Assembly: GCA_038373885.1 (NCBI GenBank)
Contig: JAWZYV010013274.1
Coordinates: forward strand, 868,001-932,000
Length of the DNA stretch: 64,000 nt
Direction of reading: 5' to 3'
DNA from: Cheiracanthium punctorium
Lineage: Eukaryota; Arthropoda; Arachnida; Araneae; Cheiracanthiidae
Both the position numbers and the translations under genes were made by a program. The notes below the pieces were generated by a model that saw only the letters and a program-made list of their open reading frames with translations, ran no database searches and was not told the DNA's origin. Numbering within the stretch: the stretch's first letter is position 1; the number at the start of each line of letters is the position of its first letter. Shown one piece after another: positions 35,214-46,650 of this stretch.

Positions 35214-35442
35214 CAGTGCAAAAAAGTCTGTCAAATTTACAGAAAAAGAACTGTCAACCAGGACAGTTTATTTCCGTTTTTTAAAGAAGTCTTCCGTAAA
35301 TTTTACTGATTCTCAGTTTATTTTACAGAAATCTTCCGTATTCGGAAAAAAATGCGGAAGAGTTCTGTAAAATAAACGAAAATAAATTGGCGTCCTGGCT
35401 GACAGTTTTTTTCTGTCAGTTTAATAGACTTTTTCTGCAGTG
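35214..35442 (+). mobile_element. CACTG-end MITE, copy 2
   Basis: The 229-bp copy has the same orientation as copy 1, with ends CAGTGCAAAAAAGTCTGTC and GACTTTTTCTGCAGTG and TA at 35212-35213 and 35443-35444. The paired blocks CCAGGACAGTTTATTTCCG and AATAAATTGGCGTCCTGGC form the arms. Confidence 0.87.
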
Positions 35443-35449
35443 TAGAAAA

Positions 35450-36290
35450 AAAATTCTTCTACATTTCGACAAATTGAAGGAATTACTTTAATTGCAATAG
35501 CGTTTCAACACTGCTTTCAATTCAGTCTAAATTTAGAAGGCAAATTGTGAATTGCCTTTTTAAAATGTCTAAATTGACATAAGTATAGCAGAAATGCTAT
35601 TTTACAGGAATGCCAAAACTTTCATAAACATTCCGGCATTCAGAATCGAATTATTGTAAATAGATTTTAGTATAGCTAAATTATTTAAAACAGTATAAAA
35701 TTGATGAGGAATATTCGAATTTGGGGGTTAAATATTCAAACACCGTCTTATAATTTTTAAGTTTGTCTTTTACTGAATTACTCACCGATTCAAATTTATT
35801 TAAAACACTTGGTAACGACCAAGTCTTCAGAAATTCGAGTGGAGTTACAGCAGATTTATAATGCTATATTTCAAGAAACCTTTACATTTCGCCCCAAAAA
35901 GTCTACTCCAAATTTCTTAACTGCAGCAATTTATCCTTTATTACAGTTTTTAGTACGGTGAAGAGCCATTGTAAAAAATTTTAAGTGTCTGACAGTCGTA
36001 TTTATGTACTAAAATCATATGATTTTTTTCCAACCTACTGTCTTAATAAGATAAAACAAGATATTCCATAGATTTGAAAACCTGCTTGGTTTGTAGTAGC
36101 GATTCGATAATTTGATGCATATATCATCCTGTTCAGATTTTTAAAAATAAAATTTTAATTACTAAAATATTTTTCAAACTATATACAACACAGTATCTGA
36201 AAGTTATTATTGTGGCAGAATATTTCACTCATTGTGAATGGAATTATCGTTTCAAGATGATGTATTCTGCAAAATAATATCCAAACAAAA
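35450..36290. other. AT-rich stretch, no gene seen
   Basis: No supported frame, element end or RNA gene was recognised. Confidence 0.5.
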
Positions 36291-36319
36291 AAAATCCGTA
36301 TGCAAATGATGCCTTTTCA

Positions 36320-36420
36320 TATCCGTATCCGCGGATATACGAAATAAATTATCCGTTTTCATATCCGTATCTGCAGATATAAAACCAAGTTATCAGTTCC
36401 TAGATCCGTATCCGCGGATC
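36320..36420. repeat. Three spaced palindromes TATCCGCGGATA
   Basis: TATCCGCGGATA (36326-36337), TATCTGCAGATA (36368-36379) and ATCCGCGGAT (36410-36419) each follow a TATCCG or ATCCG word, about 42 bp apart. They look like subterminal repeats of a DNA transposon or an array of dyad binding sites. Confidence 0.6.
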
Positions 36421-36707
36421 TAACTTATTAACAATTCTGCACACCATTAATGGATATCGAGAACGATAAATGTGTACTTTTCACTGCATCATAACGCTTC
36501 TTGCAAGAAAAGTAGTTTTACAGGCAAAGGAAGCATCACGTTCATGAAATATTTCCAGAGATCTGGTGCAATGAGAAATTAATATTACTAATGAAACTTT
36601 GATATTGATTCCAAATTTCGAAAATGAATTGTATTTAACGCAATGTTACGGTACACGAGGGGTATCTACCTAAGAAAGCGAGTTTGCCTTGGACGTAGGT
36701 TTTCTTA

Positions 36708-37187
36708 CCCTTTAACGCTCAGTGTTCCCGCTCTGGCAACACCAAACTCTGACGTTTTGACAGTTGCCAGTCACGAAGAATAGATTTGATTTCTATAAAA
36801 ATAGTTGCGGGTGACATAGCTCCATGAGAATCCTTTACTTTTTAGCACGTCATTTCCCGTAAAAAAAAACTGGTCACGATTATTTTTAACAGCACTGACA
36901 TCTGCTGAAAAATGGAAGAATGTGAGAACAGCCGGATAGATTGCCCAATGCAGAAAAAAGGGTAGCCGTTGCCATCGCTCGACTTAACTACCAGCAAGAT
37001 AGCGGACGATCGAAACGTTCATCGCGTGTCATAGATCTAGAGACCCTTTTTTGCGTCAAAAAAGGGTCTCTAGATCTATGGCACGCGATGAACGTTTCGA
37101 TCGTCCGCCATCTTGCTGGTAGTTAAGTCGAGCGATGGCAACGGCTGCCCTTTTTTCAGCATTGGGAAAGGGTTGCGCCTCAAAGGG
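36708..37187. mobile_element. 480-bp piggyBac-like MITE
   Basis: The left end reads CCCTTTAACGCTCAGTG and the right end, on the other strand, CCCTTTGAGGCGCAACC. TTAA follows the right end (37188-37191); the left flank is CTTA, apparently a TTAA that lost a base. CCCTTT termini at TTAA are characteristic of piggyBac-type elements. It sits inside a SINE copy. The right half is a giant foldback (36944-37166). There is no transposase. Confidence 0.75.
36944..37166. repeat. 223-bp foldback: two 110-bp arms, 3-nt loop, 96% identical
   Basis: Arms 36944-37053 and 37057-37166 are reverse complements with four substitutions and no indels (two outer, at positions 9 and 20 of the arm; one GATAGC/GATGGC; one GTGTCAT/GTGCCAT). 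The loop is CGT at 37054-37056. Arm landmarks include GTTGCCATCGCTCGACTTAA, GGACGATCGAAACGTTCATC and AGATCTAGAGACCC. The arms are far richer in GC and CpG than the window. An open frame over it (36941-37126) is only a by-product. Confidence 0.95.
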
Positions 37188-37880
37188 TTAAGGGTTCTAC
37201 CGTATATTTACATTACATCTGGAGAAAATTGCCCAAAACTTCAAACCGTTATATCGTTTACCGCGCGCTAGATCATAACACTAGACCTTCACACATCAGC
37301 CATCTACTATGTTCAGTATCTTATCCACGACTTTGGTGCGTTTCAATTTTGCAAAATCGCAAATTTTAATTTTCAAAACCATATTTATTTTAATGCTTCA
37401 TTTTCTTTAATTCTGTAATTTTATGATTTCGATACACTTTCCATCATGATGAAACAAGACAAGCAAATAGTGTCTATGCTGTTGATGCTGTTTCTGAATT
37501 ATGATGCTGTTTCCAATACAATGAAGCACGAAAAATAAATAGAATCGGCACATATACTATAATACACGTTCTAGCAAACTAATGCATGTAACACTAATAG
37601 TGCCGAGTAAAAAAAGACTGTCTAGTAATTTCCAACATAAATAAGGAAGGAATACAAACAGGGAAGACGTACGGATTATTATACAGTTTAAATATGTAAC
37701 ATTAGGACATCACAATGCTTCAGTCATAGAATTTTCATTCTTCGGAATGTCTCACAAATTTGTTTGTTCTTTTTATATGCACTTAAAGGGAGAAACTTGT
37801 GGTAAATAAAATGAAAAATACTATTTAGTTATATATTTTTTTGGAATTTTCAATGATCACAACTTTTCTGTAAAACTTAA

Positions 37881-38110
37881 GCCTCACCATGGCACAGTGG
37901 TTATGCCACTGAAAATGGTAGGCGGCCGATGTGTGAAGGTCCCATCGCACGGCTGTCGATCTAACGGTCTGCAGTTTTGGTAGGTTTTCTCCAGATGTAA
38001 CGTGAGTACGCGTTAGAACCCCTTAGAAAGTCCTCCTACCAAGGCACCCCCCATCCTAGGCAGATACCCCGCGTGCAGATTTGCCTTAACACACAACACT
38101 CTTTCAACAC
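37881..38110 (+). mobile_element. tRNA-derived SINE, copy 2
   Basis: The Pol III A box TGGCACAGTGG (37890-37900) matches the consensus TRGYNNARNGG. About 40 bp later GGTCCCATCGC (37938-37948) sits where a B box is expected but is degenerate. The body, with CTCCAGATGTAACGTGAGTA and AGTCCTCCTACCAAGG, aligns to the split copy at 36.6-37.3 kb in the opposite orientation. The 3' limit is approximate and no clear tail or target duplication is seen. A Pol III-transcribed retroposon is the best reading. Confidence 0.7.
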
Positions 38111-38119
38111 TTCTCTAAA

Positions 38120-38680
38120 ACTGAAAAAACTGGATTTTGAGAGTAGTACACTAATATATTCAAAAAAAAAAGCAAAACCAATTTTGTGAAATTTGGTATG
38201 ATGGTATTTTTTGAGTCAATAATGAAAATTACTTTATAAAAAATGAAAATTAAAAAGAAATATCTTTAAAATTTTGATAATATCAAGAGTGACCTGAAAA
38301 GGGTCATTTTTGGAACGAAACAAAGAAAAGAAGCATACCAATTTTTAATCAATTAGACTAATAGTTGATTTTCTTTGAACTAATAGTTATTTCTCTCTGG
38401 ACTAATAATTTGTTCAAACTTGTATAAGTGTTCAAATTTAAAATTGGATTTTCAGAGTAACGCTCTAATATAAAACACGGCGCGACCTGTCTTGGCTAAA
38501 TTTAGTATTTAGGTACTATTGGTGTCACTAATGGAAACCTATTAAAGGAATTTGAATAAAAGAAAGGGAGTAAGAAGATCCCACTCCTTTTTGTGCAAGT
38601 GATGAAACTTGTACATGGTTCAAATTTAAAAATTGGATTTGCAGAGTAGCTGGCTAATATATAAAAAGTATGATTTATTA
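38120..38680. repeat. Three diverged copies of a GGATTTTSAGAGTA block
   Basis: ACTGGATTTTGAGAGTAGTA (about 38129), TTGGATTTTCAGAGTAACGC (about 38442) and TTGGATTTGCAGAGTAGCTG (about 38632), each followed by CTAATAT, are preceded in the last two by CAAATTTAAAA. This looks like an uneven degenerate tandem repeat. Confidence 0.5.
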
Positions 38681-38814
38681 TTAAATGCTTAAAGGGTTGT
38701 TTTTAATGCTTTTTATAAGTTTCTTGAGGGAATACAGTATTTTCCCTGTGACAATACTTGAACCAGCTTTAATAAAAACTTTTGCAAATAAACGCTAGTT
38801 AAAGCTTATGCGAT

Positions 38815-38917
<103 letters not shown>

Positions 38918-39779
38918 GATACACTGAAGAGTTCAAGATGTCGCCAAAACTCCCTGTTGGTCAAGCATTTAATCAATTACTAATAGCGAAATATCAAAGT
39001 GGTCGTAAATATTCTTTAATCCTTTGGTTAATTGCTTTATTTTCAGAACAGCATTTTTTAATTATAAGCGTTTTTATTCTAGTACTAAAATTTTTTTAAA
39101 TTGTAAATTTTCTGTGAATCGCATATGTTTGGCCGTCTTGTGACATTTACATAAAGTCAAATAAAAGCCAAAAAGTTTCAATGACAAACAAATACCGTGA
39201 AATCAGAAAAGTTGAAATATCATGTTCAAATCCCCGTATTAAAAATAGATAATAGTATAATTTTTTCCATCTATGTTTACATTTTTTGTTGTTATTGTTG
39301 TTACAAAACATACAACAAAAGTAAGTTTTGAAAATATTAGGTGTTCCGGGGAAACTTTAGACTTGCGACTTCTTCAAAGCAAAATTTCAGCATAAAGAAA
39401 CATGACTCAAACCTACAGACAATAGGCTTTATAGAAGAAGCTTTAAGATACATATTAAAACAGGAAAAAACTTTTTTTCGGGTATCAAAAAAGAACTGGA
39501 TATGTCACAATAATGTATTTTTTTAAAACTGATTGTTCTTTTTAATAATATGACAATTGTTTAAACAATTAAAAATATTTATTTAAATTTGATGTATTTT
39601 AGATATATTTAGTTGTTTTTTCTTTCAGTTGAGCACATTAAATAGGCACAGCTTTTAGTTAATTGCTAGATTAAGCAACTAGAATGCTAGTTAACTGCAC
39701 TCATAATTATTAGTTAACAGTAACTACATTTATATTTTTCGAGCAACAGTAAATTATCAGATACCCTAGCAAACTGTCA

Positions 39780-39972
39780 TTCGGTACGATCTGATGTATA
39801 TCATACATAACACTGAGACTCATTTGCGGTAAAACACATCGCATTCGGCAATCTCCGAGAATTGATGGATAACTTAATCCTCGGCTCATTCGTTAACACT
39901 GACCGGCCCACTCCATCACATAAATACGGTGACACGTGACCTTTGCGGTTATATGTCACATATCCGGAAGAA
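39780..39972 (+). promoter_or_regulatory. Promoter-like GC-richer patch upstream of a possible first exon
   Basis: The patch contains CATAAATACG (TATA-like, about 39920), a CACGTG E-box in GACACGTGACC (about 39930-39940) and CCGGAAG (39964-39970), an ETS-type core common at start-proximal positions. It precedes an ATG with a consensus donor. Composition differs from its AT-rich flanks. Function is inferred. Confidence 0.35.
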
Positions 39973-39996
39973 ATGGACTTAGGGTTATCTCTTCAG
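39973..39996 (+). CDS. Possible first coding exon (MDLGLSLQ)
   Basis: An ATG at 39973 in the context AAGAAATGG is followed by eight codons and then CAG|GTAAGT, a perfect-consensus 5' splice site (intron from 39997). The intron would begin in phase 0. The encoded start is too short for any family call and shows no signal peptide. The upstream promoter-like patch supports a plus-strand gene continuing to the right, possibly beyond this window. Confidence 0.35.
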
Positions 39997-40408
39997 GTAA
40001 GTACAACGGTAGGAGGGCATTAAATAAGTCGCATGGTGATTTCCTAATATACGAGGAGCACTGTGCCAGAAATAAAAGATGACGAACCGTAACTGAAATC
40101 TTCTGCTTTAATCGACGTGCAGTAAATAAAGGTATCGATTTTTTTGTTTTTTCGGTAAATGCTCTTTATTATTAGATATTATGCGGAATGTGAAGCAAAT
40201 AACACCCTGGTTTCAAAATAAAAAATCTCATTAATAAGAGTCAACAGAAGAACACAAAAACCTTTATGTTTATTATGTAAGCTCTAAAACTTTTATACAG
40301 AAATTTCGAAATAGTAGTTACAATAGCTGATAACAAGATTAGTGTACACGGATTTCCTTTAAGGGGAGAGGGAGCTAGGGATATAATATTAAAAGGCGTA
40401 ATCTTTAT

Positions 40409-40646
40409 CACTGAAAAAAAAAGTCCGTTAAACTGACAGAAAAAAAACTGCCAGCCAGGATGCCAGTTTATTTCCGTATATTTTACAGAAGTTGTCCGTA
40501 TTTTTTTTCCTTATACGGAAGATTTCTGCAAAATAAAGAGAATCTGTAAAATTTATGGACGACTTCTCTGATAAAAAAGGAAATAAACTGGCGTCCTGGC
40601 TGACAGCTTTTTTTTTCTGTAAATTTGTCAAACTTTTTTTGCAGTG
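40409..40646 (-). mobile_element. CACTG-end MITE, copy 3 (inverted)
   Basis: The 238-bp copy is in the opposite orientation to copies 1 and 2. Its ends are CACTGAAAAAAAAAGTCCG and CAAACTTTTTTTGCAGTG. Arms carry AGCCAGGATGCCAGTTTATT and AAACTGGCGTCCTGGCTG. The flanks (AT left, TG right) no longer show TA, so the target duplication has decayed. Confidence 0.85.
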
Positions 40647-40811
40647 TGCTGAAAATTAAAACCCTATGGACTTAATGTTAAAAAATCTTCGGCAAGGGGG
40701 TTAATCCCCCACAAACACCCCCTTGCGTATGTCACTGCTAACAAATGACGTCAAAATTGATCGACGATCATCATGTATGATGAGTATAAACTCATTCTTA
40801 ACAAGCAGTCA

Positions 40812-41213
40812 TAACATCATCTTTTCAAAGTGTCCACCGTTCGACATACAGAAGTGTCGCAAACGAGTAATGAAGTTTGTCATCACAGCCCGTAAAGTCT
40901 CAACGGAACAGATTCACATGCTACACAAGCCGACGATTCAAGCTTGCCCAGCGTGTTGGGATGGTTCTGGTAGATATATCTTTCAATACACACTACAGAA
41001 AGTAGTCACAAGGTGTCAGATCGGAAGAATATGGAGGCCTAAGATTACAGCGCCATCTGTTGGCGGTTTTTGTAACTAGTACTTCGAAACTTCAGTATAA
41101 ACATTTTACAGATTATTGAAGAAGCCTACCATTTGCTATACCCTTCTATTGATCTTTGTTTTTCAGATTTTTAGCTTTGAAATAAAGATGTTATTTGCTA
41201 GACGCCCTGTACA
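40812..41213 (-). pseudogene. Mariner/Tc1-superfamily transposase remnant with 5' terminal repeat
   Basis: On the minus strand the element starts near 41213 with TACAGGGCGTCTAGC, a mariner-type end. At 40975-41030 the frame reads PPYSSDLTPCDYFLWCVLKD, matching the S-P-D-L-(T/A)-P-x-D-x-x-L-(W/F) motif that holds a catalytic Asp. After a stop and frame change, 40812-40886 reads NFITRLRHFCMSNGGHFEKM, the F-x-x-R-x-x-x-C-x-x-x-x-G-x-H-F-E C-terminus of such transposases. Most of the N-terminal DNA-binding part and the first two catalytic acids are deleted. The plus-strand frame 40723-41079 is a shadow. Confidence 0.7.
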
Positions 41214-41219
41214 TTTTTG

Positions 41220-44200
41220 TTAGAGGATCATCAACGTATTAAAGCAAACTTTGCGTTTCGAAAGTTTAATGGCTACCCTATATTTTTTTGTATTCGTGTT
41301 TGAATTCAACGTGTCAAAGAAAAACACCGAAATTCCAAAATTTTCGTTTTCCACAAATGCCTAGTTAATCAAAAAGAACTGAATCATGGGTGGGTTTCGT
41401 AATTTTTTATTTCAAGCAGCAATGCACGAAGCTTAAAGGTAACTATGACACTTTTCACAAGAGAACACGTGTTACATTTTACCATTCTACATATTCTTTC
41501 ATTCAGTATTCTATTTGCTTATCTAATATTAATGCATCTACACAAGAGCTAACTTGTTCCATTTTTATCGTAGTGTAAATGGAATTTCATATTTGGCGTA
41601 AATGAAGCTCAGGAAATCGAGTGAGCAAATGAAAAATGTAATTTTTTCTCAATTTCAACGTGAGATTAAAGAATGGAAGTAGCTGTCGAAACTTTTAAAT
41701 AGAAGAAAGATTTTAAATAGAAATATAAAATATATTAAAGCATAGGCATACGTCTAAACGTTTATCTTTGGGGAAAATTAGAACTCAAGATATTTCTGGA
41801 GTTTGGTGAATGTTTTTGAGGGGTAAAAAAGGGGGGCGATGAGTGCTGTGCAAAAATTCTGCATGATTCTCTTTTTCTGGAGTTAATTCGTAAATCTCTG
41901 AAATAAAAAGGAATCTGTCATTAAAAGATTTCTAAACAGAAATATAAAATATATATTCTAAAAACTAACTATATTCAGACTTTATCTTTAAATATATAAC
42001 TAACCTGATTGTTTTTAATTAATTTAACACGTTTCACCGCAATTATTTAAGTATTATAACAATATAAATATCACTGTTACAGTTTTTGTTTTAAAAAAAA
42101 AATCCGAGTTAATTCAAGTTAAATCACTTTGGAACTTTTAATTTTAAAAGAAAGCAGATCCTGCAAAACATACTTTAAATACATTGTATTCCATATTTAA
42201 ATTTTTAAATAGTTTCGATTGATACACAATTACTAGAAAATTTAGTTAGTTACAAAGCTCAACGTTTTCCACTTTTAGAATTATCTTTTAAATGATTTGA
42301 CAAAAAAAATCATAGTAAAGTGATTCTTAATACAAAAATTATAATGTAATACTAACTATGGACAATCTAAAGCGAAGAAAAACCCTTGCGGGTAAAGCTC
42401 TTAAATTCTCTTCCACATATTTCAGCTATCTGAAGGACTTTTCTTGCTATCATTTTTGAAAGTAGTTTCTCTTCAATATGTATGACTTCGGGCTTTTAAT
42501 ACGACTCTCAAAATGTGAAATTATTTGCTTGAGAAAACGGTGTGTATGTTCCGAAAAGATAGAACAATACAATTCTCTTCAAGAGTGTTTTCGCTAACTT
42601 CTTCCAATTTCTTAGTATGCGTCAAATGACCTCGAGCTCTTACTGGCTCAGCTTCACTCAGAAATAAGTCCATACGTTACGTTTTTCAGCAGTTAGAACA
42701 ATAAAACCTGTCTTTTCCTAAATTTGTAATGTTACAGAACGTTAGACAAAATAAGAATGATAAGCCATGCTGAAAGCATCTTTTATAATACACTTTCCAA
42801 TTGTCAGGATAGCATCTTTTTTTTTTTCCCTGTAAAGAATTTTCCCTCCGAAACCATGGTAATTTCAGAAGAAAGATTTCTTGGTAGCCTTATCCAAAAT
42901 AACTTACCGTGGAAGCAGACATCTTGCCACCAGAAGATGGTACATTTCCCCAAGTAAAATAATTTTAGCCTTATTTTCACTAGGGATCACTTGAAAGATG
43001 CCCAAATTGCATGGCCCACTCTGACCACGTCATTGCTGCCAAGGTGGGACATATGTAGCTATACTTCTCTACGCCTTGAAGTTGCAAATTAAGTGGCTGA
43101 GGGGGCAGGATCTATAATATCACTTGCCCCCGAAGCGTTATATCTGAATTTATTTTGTTTATTTGCCTTTCTAAGGAAAATAAAATGTTGTGTTTTATGC
43201 TTTAAATGCTACTACACCTCAAAGATTTTAATTTCCTTAATCTGAGTTGAGTGTCTAACCGTTTGGTAATTCACCACGTTACATAATGCAGTCTTATTGT
43301 TAACCTGTTTGCAAACCTTTGTTGAAAAGACAAGGTGGCAAAGATTACCTTTCTGATCACGGATTCCAGATATAGTTTTTTGAATGTCTCGCTGGCCCCA
43401 TGGATTAGCTTGCACAAGTCTAAGTTTTTCAGCTGAATCTAAAGATAAGAATAAATAAATTTAGATGAATCTCTATTCGCACAGAAATATACAGGGTGGT
43501 TAAAATTAAACTTCCCCTATAAACATCATTCTGCTGCTAAATCAAGTGTAGCAATTACAACCATTCTGTACATGTACCCACACTTGTTGACTCTAGCATT
43601 CTGGGTTGGTAATTTAGATTCAAATAGACTCCAAACAGCACAATAGCTGAGCCATCATCAAACTGTGACATCAGGTTTTTGTTTGTTTGTTTTCCATATT
43701 TATTTTTCTTGCTTTAAACTTCTCTTCTTTTACATTCTAATGAATTATTTTTAGCTGGAATTATTCTTAAAAGTGAAATTTAAAGATTTAAATTCTGTCG
43801 ATCAAGGGAGTGCAAGGAATGAAAAATGCACAGAGACATTTCCAACTTATAGCAGATTTCAAAGAATCGCCTGTTGAACGGCCAAGTGTAGCAACAAGTT
43901 CTCATTAATAAAGAACATTATACAGCATTCATTACATTAAAAATAACATAACCTATTTTAACTTGACTTCATAAGGCCATCTCTCCTCTATGTAGTGAGA
44001 TGGCTATAATTTAAATTAAAGAAATAAAAATTGAATCTACCGCCATTTTGAGATTTCAGTAACACAATATCAATGATGCAATAAACGTACCAATACATAA
44101 ATTATTAATGCAAGATATGTAGTGTTCCCGGTTTTCATAAGGACGCACTATAAAATTTTAGCAATTATTTGTTAAAATCAATGCTTATTTACTTACTTTT

Positions 44201-44770
44201 TGTTAAATTTTTGTTCATACATTGCCCCTCAGATTAAATGAACCGACCGCAACACAGCTTTATCTAATGAATGCACCTAAAAATATTTCTATTGGCAATC
44301 TCAAACAAATTTACACTGCACAAAAAGAAAATATGCCTTATGTAACTGGTACCCTTTGAATTTATTTCACTGAATTTACTATCTTTTTTTTTTTTTTTTG
44401 TAAATCGGATGCAAATATATTAAAGGGCCGCTTAATTTTTTATATTTTCTCCACACACACAGACACTGCAGTTTTTTTATATTTCCCATACTGCATTATT
44501 GATTGAAACTTTATTTCAAGATCTTTGATATAATCTAGAGAAAATCCGTAAATGTAAAAGCGCCGTTATCGAGGGAGAAAAAATTACTTTAGCGTGTGAA
44601 TTTTAAATCAGAGGCTATGTAAATCCTTTTTTAACAAAAAATAACATACTTTATACAAACACCAGGATTTGATTTGATAAAAAATAGTGTAACACGAAAG
44701 AATAATCTCCTGTAAACATACGCATAAATTATCTCAACCGTAAAAAATATTCGAACAATAGCGTTAATTT
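41220..44770. other. AT-rich stretch with one mariner-type end
   Basis: TACAGGGTGGTTAAAATTAA at about 43490-43509 resembles a mariner terminal repeat without a visible partner. A GGGGGCA/TGCCCCC hairpin lies at about 43101-43131. A plus-strand scrap near 42988-43050 reads ERCPNCMAHSDHVIAAKVGH, which might be a LINE zinc-knuckle relic, but it is too short to call. Confidence 0.4.
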
Positions 44771-44774
44771 TTTT

Positions 44775-45260
44775 CCCGCTCGCATGCGCCGGAATATATT
44801 GAAAATAAGATAAACTAAATCTCTAACTAAATCTCTTGAAGGGATAAAAAAAAAGAAGAAACATATTTACACGAGCGAGGAATTTACTTTTATTCCTCAT
44901 TCCTTTAACAAAATGTACTTAATCTCAACAAACACCTCTTCACAGCCCTTCAGCGCAATGCGCTTCCTCGCTGAAAACGAGCGCACACTCGAAGTTAGTA
45001 TTTACTGCGGGGCGCGTCGTCTTCAGACGTCCATTTATCTTGAGTGACGCAGCGAATAAAAAATGACGCAGGGGCCGCGAAAAAGTCGGAGCATAACGGT
45101 TTTTCTCTGATCGTTCTCCGATTACCTGAGAATACCTTCGAGATCATAAGATCAGAGAACATACCTCAGGCTGCCACCGGTGTCTTTCATCCATCAATGT
45201 CGGGAAATCCTCTCTCCAGCTTTTCCCTATCGTTTGCTTTTCAAAATGTTTCAAGTTAAG
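44775..45260. promoter_or_regulatory. CpG-rich promoter-like patch
   Basis: CGCATGCGCC (about 44783) resembles an NRF-1 site, and AGCGCAATGCGCT (about 44951) is a palindrome of similar type. GGGGCGCGTCGTC, GACGTCC and GACGCAGCG follow, giving a local CpG density far above the window's. TTCTCTGATC and GATCAGAGAA form a 10-bp dyad at about 45104-45160. A 71-codon frame, 45044-45259, begins at GTG and is not convincing as a protein. The direction of any promoter is unclear. Confidence 0.35.
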
Positions 45261-46619
45261 GCTGTTAAAAATTCTTTTTTATTTTTTTCTTTCATCTCAA
45301 GAGCCTGCATTTTTTTGCACGCATTGTAATGCCGTGTTGTATATCGCGCTGTCAATTTGTACAAATTTAATTTGGTGATAAAGTGCGTTTTATGTTCTTC
45401 ACTTTAAAGTTCTTTTTGGTGTTTTTTTTTTTTATTCGCATTCAAGATATATTCGTAGCGACTTAGTAGACTGTCTTGTAAATTCGGCTTTTTAATGTTG
45501 TTTTAATAGGTATTCGGAATAAATTCATTTCTTTATTTTCTCTTTTTACAGCACAGTCGTGATTATATCATTATCTTTTCAATTCTTATTGTAAATATAT
45601 CGGCGATGATTGAATTGGGTATCTACCTGAATGTTAAACAGTTATTTTTAAATATATTTACACTGGTCTCTATCCTCTATTTCGCCAGTAATACATGACA
45701 TTTAGGCTTAGCAATACCTAAGATCAAAGTCAGTGTCCTATGTTTTAGGGCCTCGGGATCCAATACATGTAACAAAATCTATTGCCTTTACTCTATTCTA
45801 TTTTTTTCCTAGGTACGTTAGGCATTTATTACGCTATTTACTATCTCACAGTAGAATCATACCACCATCAATTTCTTTAAACATAAATTTACATTTGTCG
45901 TTATATATATTGCTAAAAATTTACTCTAAGCAAAAAAATATCTGTGCAGAATTCCTCAGTACTGGCTTAAAAGAATATCAATAAATAGTATGTTTACGGG
46001 AATATTATGGTAATATACGTAGTGTGATAGTGTTTTTGAGAATTTGTTGTAGAATAAAATGTATACTTTTCCTGCAGATTTTCCAAATATTATGATAAAG
46101 GTCTTAAAATGTGACCTGTCCTTCAATTGCTACTGAAAACACCGTTGAAGCATGAAACACTTAAAAAGAACAGAACCATTAAAAACACTGAACAAAAATA
46201 ATCAAGATACTGGATTATTGTATAGTTTTAATTTCTAAAAAACTTATGAGACCACGTAAATGGCTATCAAAAGATTCATGATGCATTTTTTAATGCTACT
46301 TAATGTATTGAACTTTCTTGAAAATGTTAGTAAAATTTAAATAATAATAGCTAAACGTTTTACAGTATTGTACTAATTAATGTAAGCAAGAAAGTAACAC
46401 AAAACTAACAGACGCTTTAATCCAGATGTGATTTCGAGATCAGCAAATATAAAAAATATGTAAAAAATTGTTTACTCAAAGATAAAAGGTATTAAAAAAA
46501 CTATTGAAGGCCAATGGAGAACTTTTCCCTTATTAAACATACGTAAATGTAACTAACATTTGTAAAAATTTTCTATTGAATGATTTTTTATACTATCACT
46601 TGTTGTTATTGATCTCTAG

Positions 46620-46650
46620 TCCATGGATAGACTGTTGCATTATCCATGGA
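46620..46650. other. Perfect 10-bp hairpin TCCATGGATA
   Basis: TCCATGGATA (46620-46629) and TATCCATGGA (46641-46650) flank an 11-nt loop at the border of the repeat next to it. The stem may be the terminal structure of that element. Confidence 0.7.

Larger units (their letters stand above)
36625..37343 (-). mobile_element. tRNA-derived SINE, copy 1, split by a piggyBac-like insertion
   Basis: Two parts in minus orientation align to the intact SINE at 37.9-38.1 kb. The 3' part at about 36625-36707 includes GAGGGGTATCTACCTAAG and TTTGCCTTGG. The 5' part, 37188-37343, includes, read on minus, GATGTGTGAAGGTC, CTCCAGATGTAATGTAAATA and GTAGAACCC. The join falls exactly at the insertion site of the 480-bp element, so the SINE was there first. 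Its A-box region is decayed. Confidence 0.75.

Noticed and set aside
36941..37126. 61-codon frame starting MPNAEKRVAVAIAR
   Set aside because: It spans the foldback arms and loop; it reads the same sequence forwards and then as its complement.
40723..41079. 118-codon plus-strand frame
   Set aside because: It is antisense to the mariner transposase remnant, whose motifs are on the minus strand.
42988..43050. ERCPNCMAHSDHVIAAKVGH, a possible LINE zinc-knuckle relic
   Set aside because: Too short, and no RNase H or RT upstream; could be chance.
45733..45984. 83-codon plus-strand frame near acceptor-like and donor-like sites
   Set aside because: The acceptor and donor candidates overlap each other and the translation is AT-biased after the first 12 residues.
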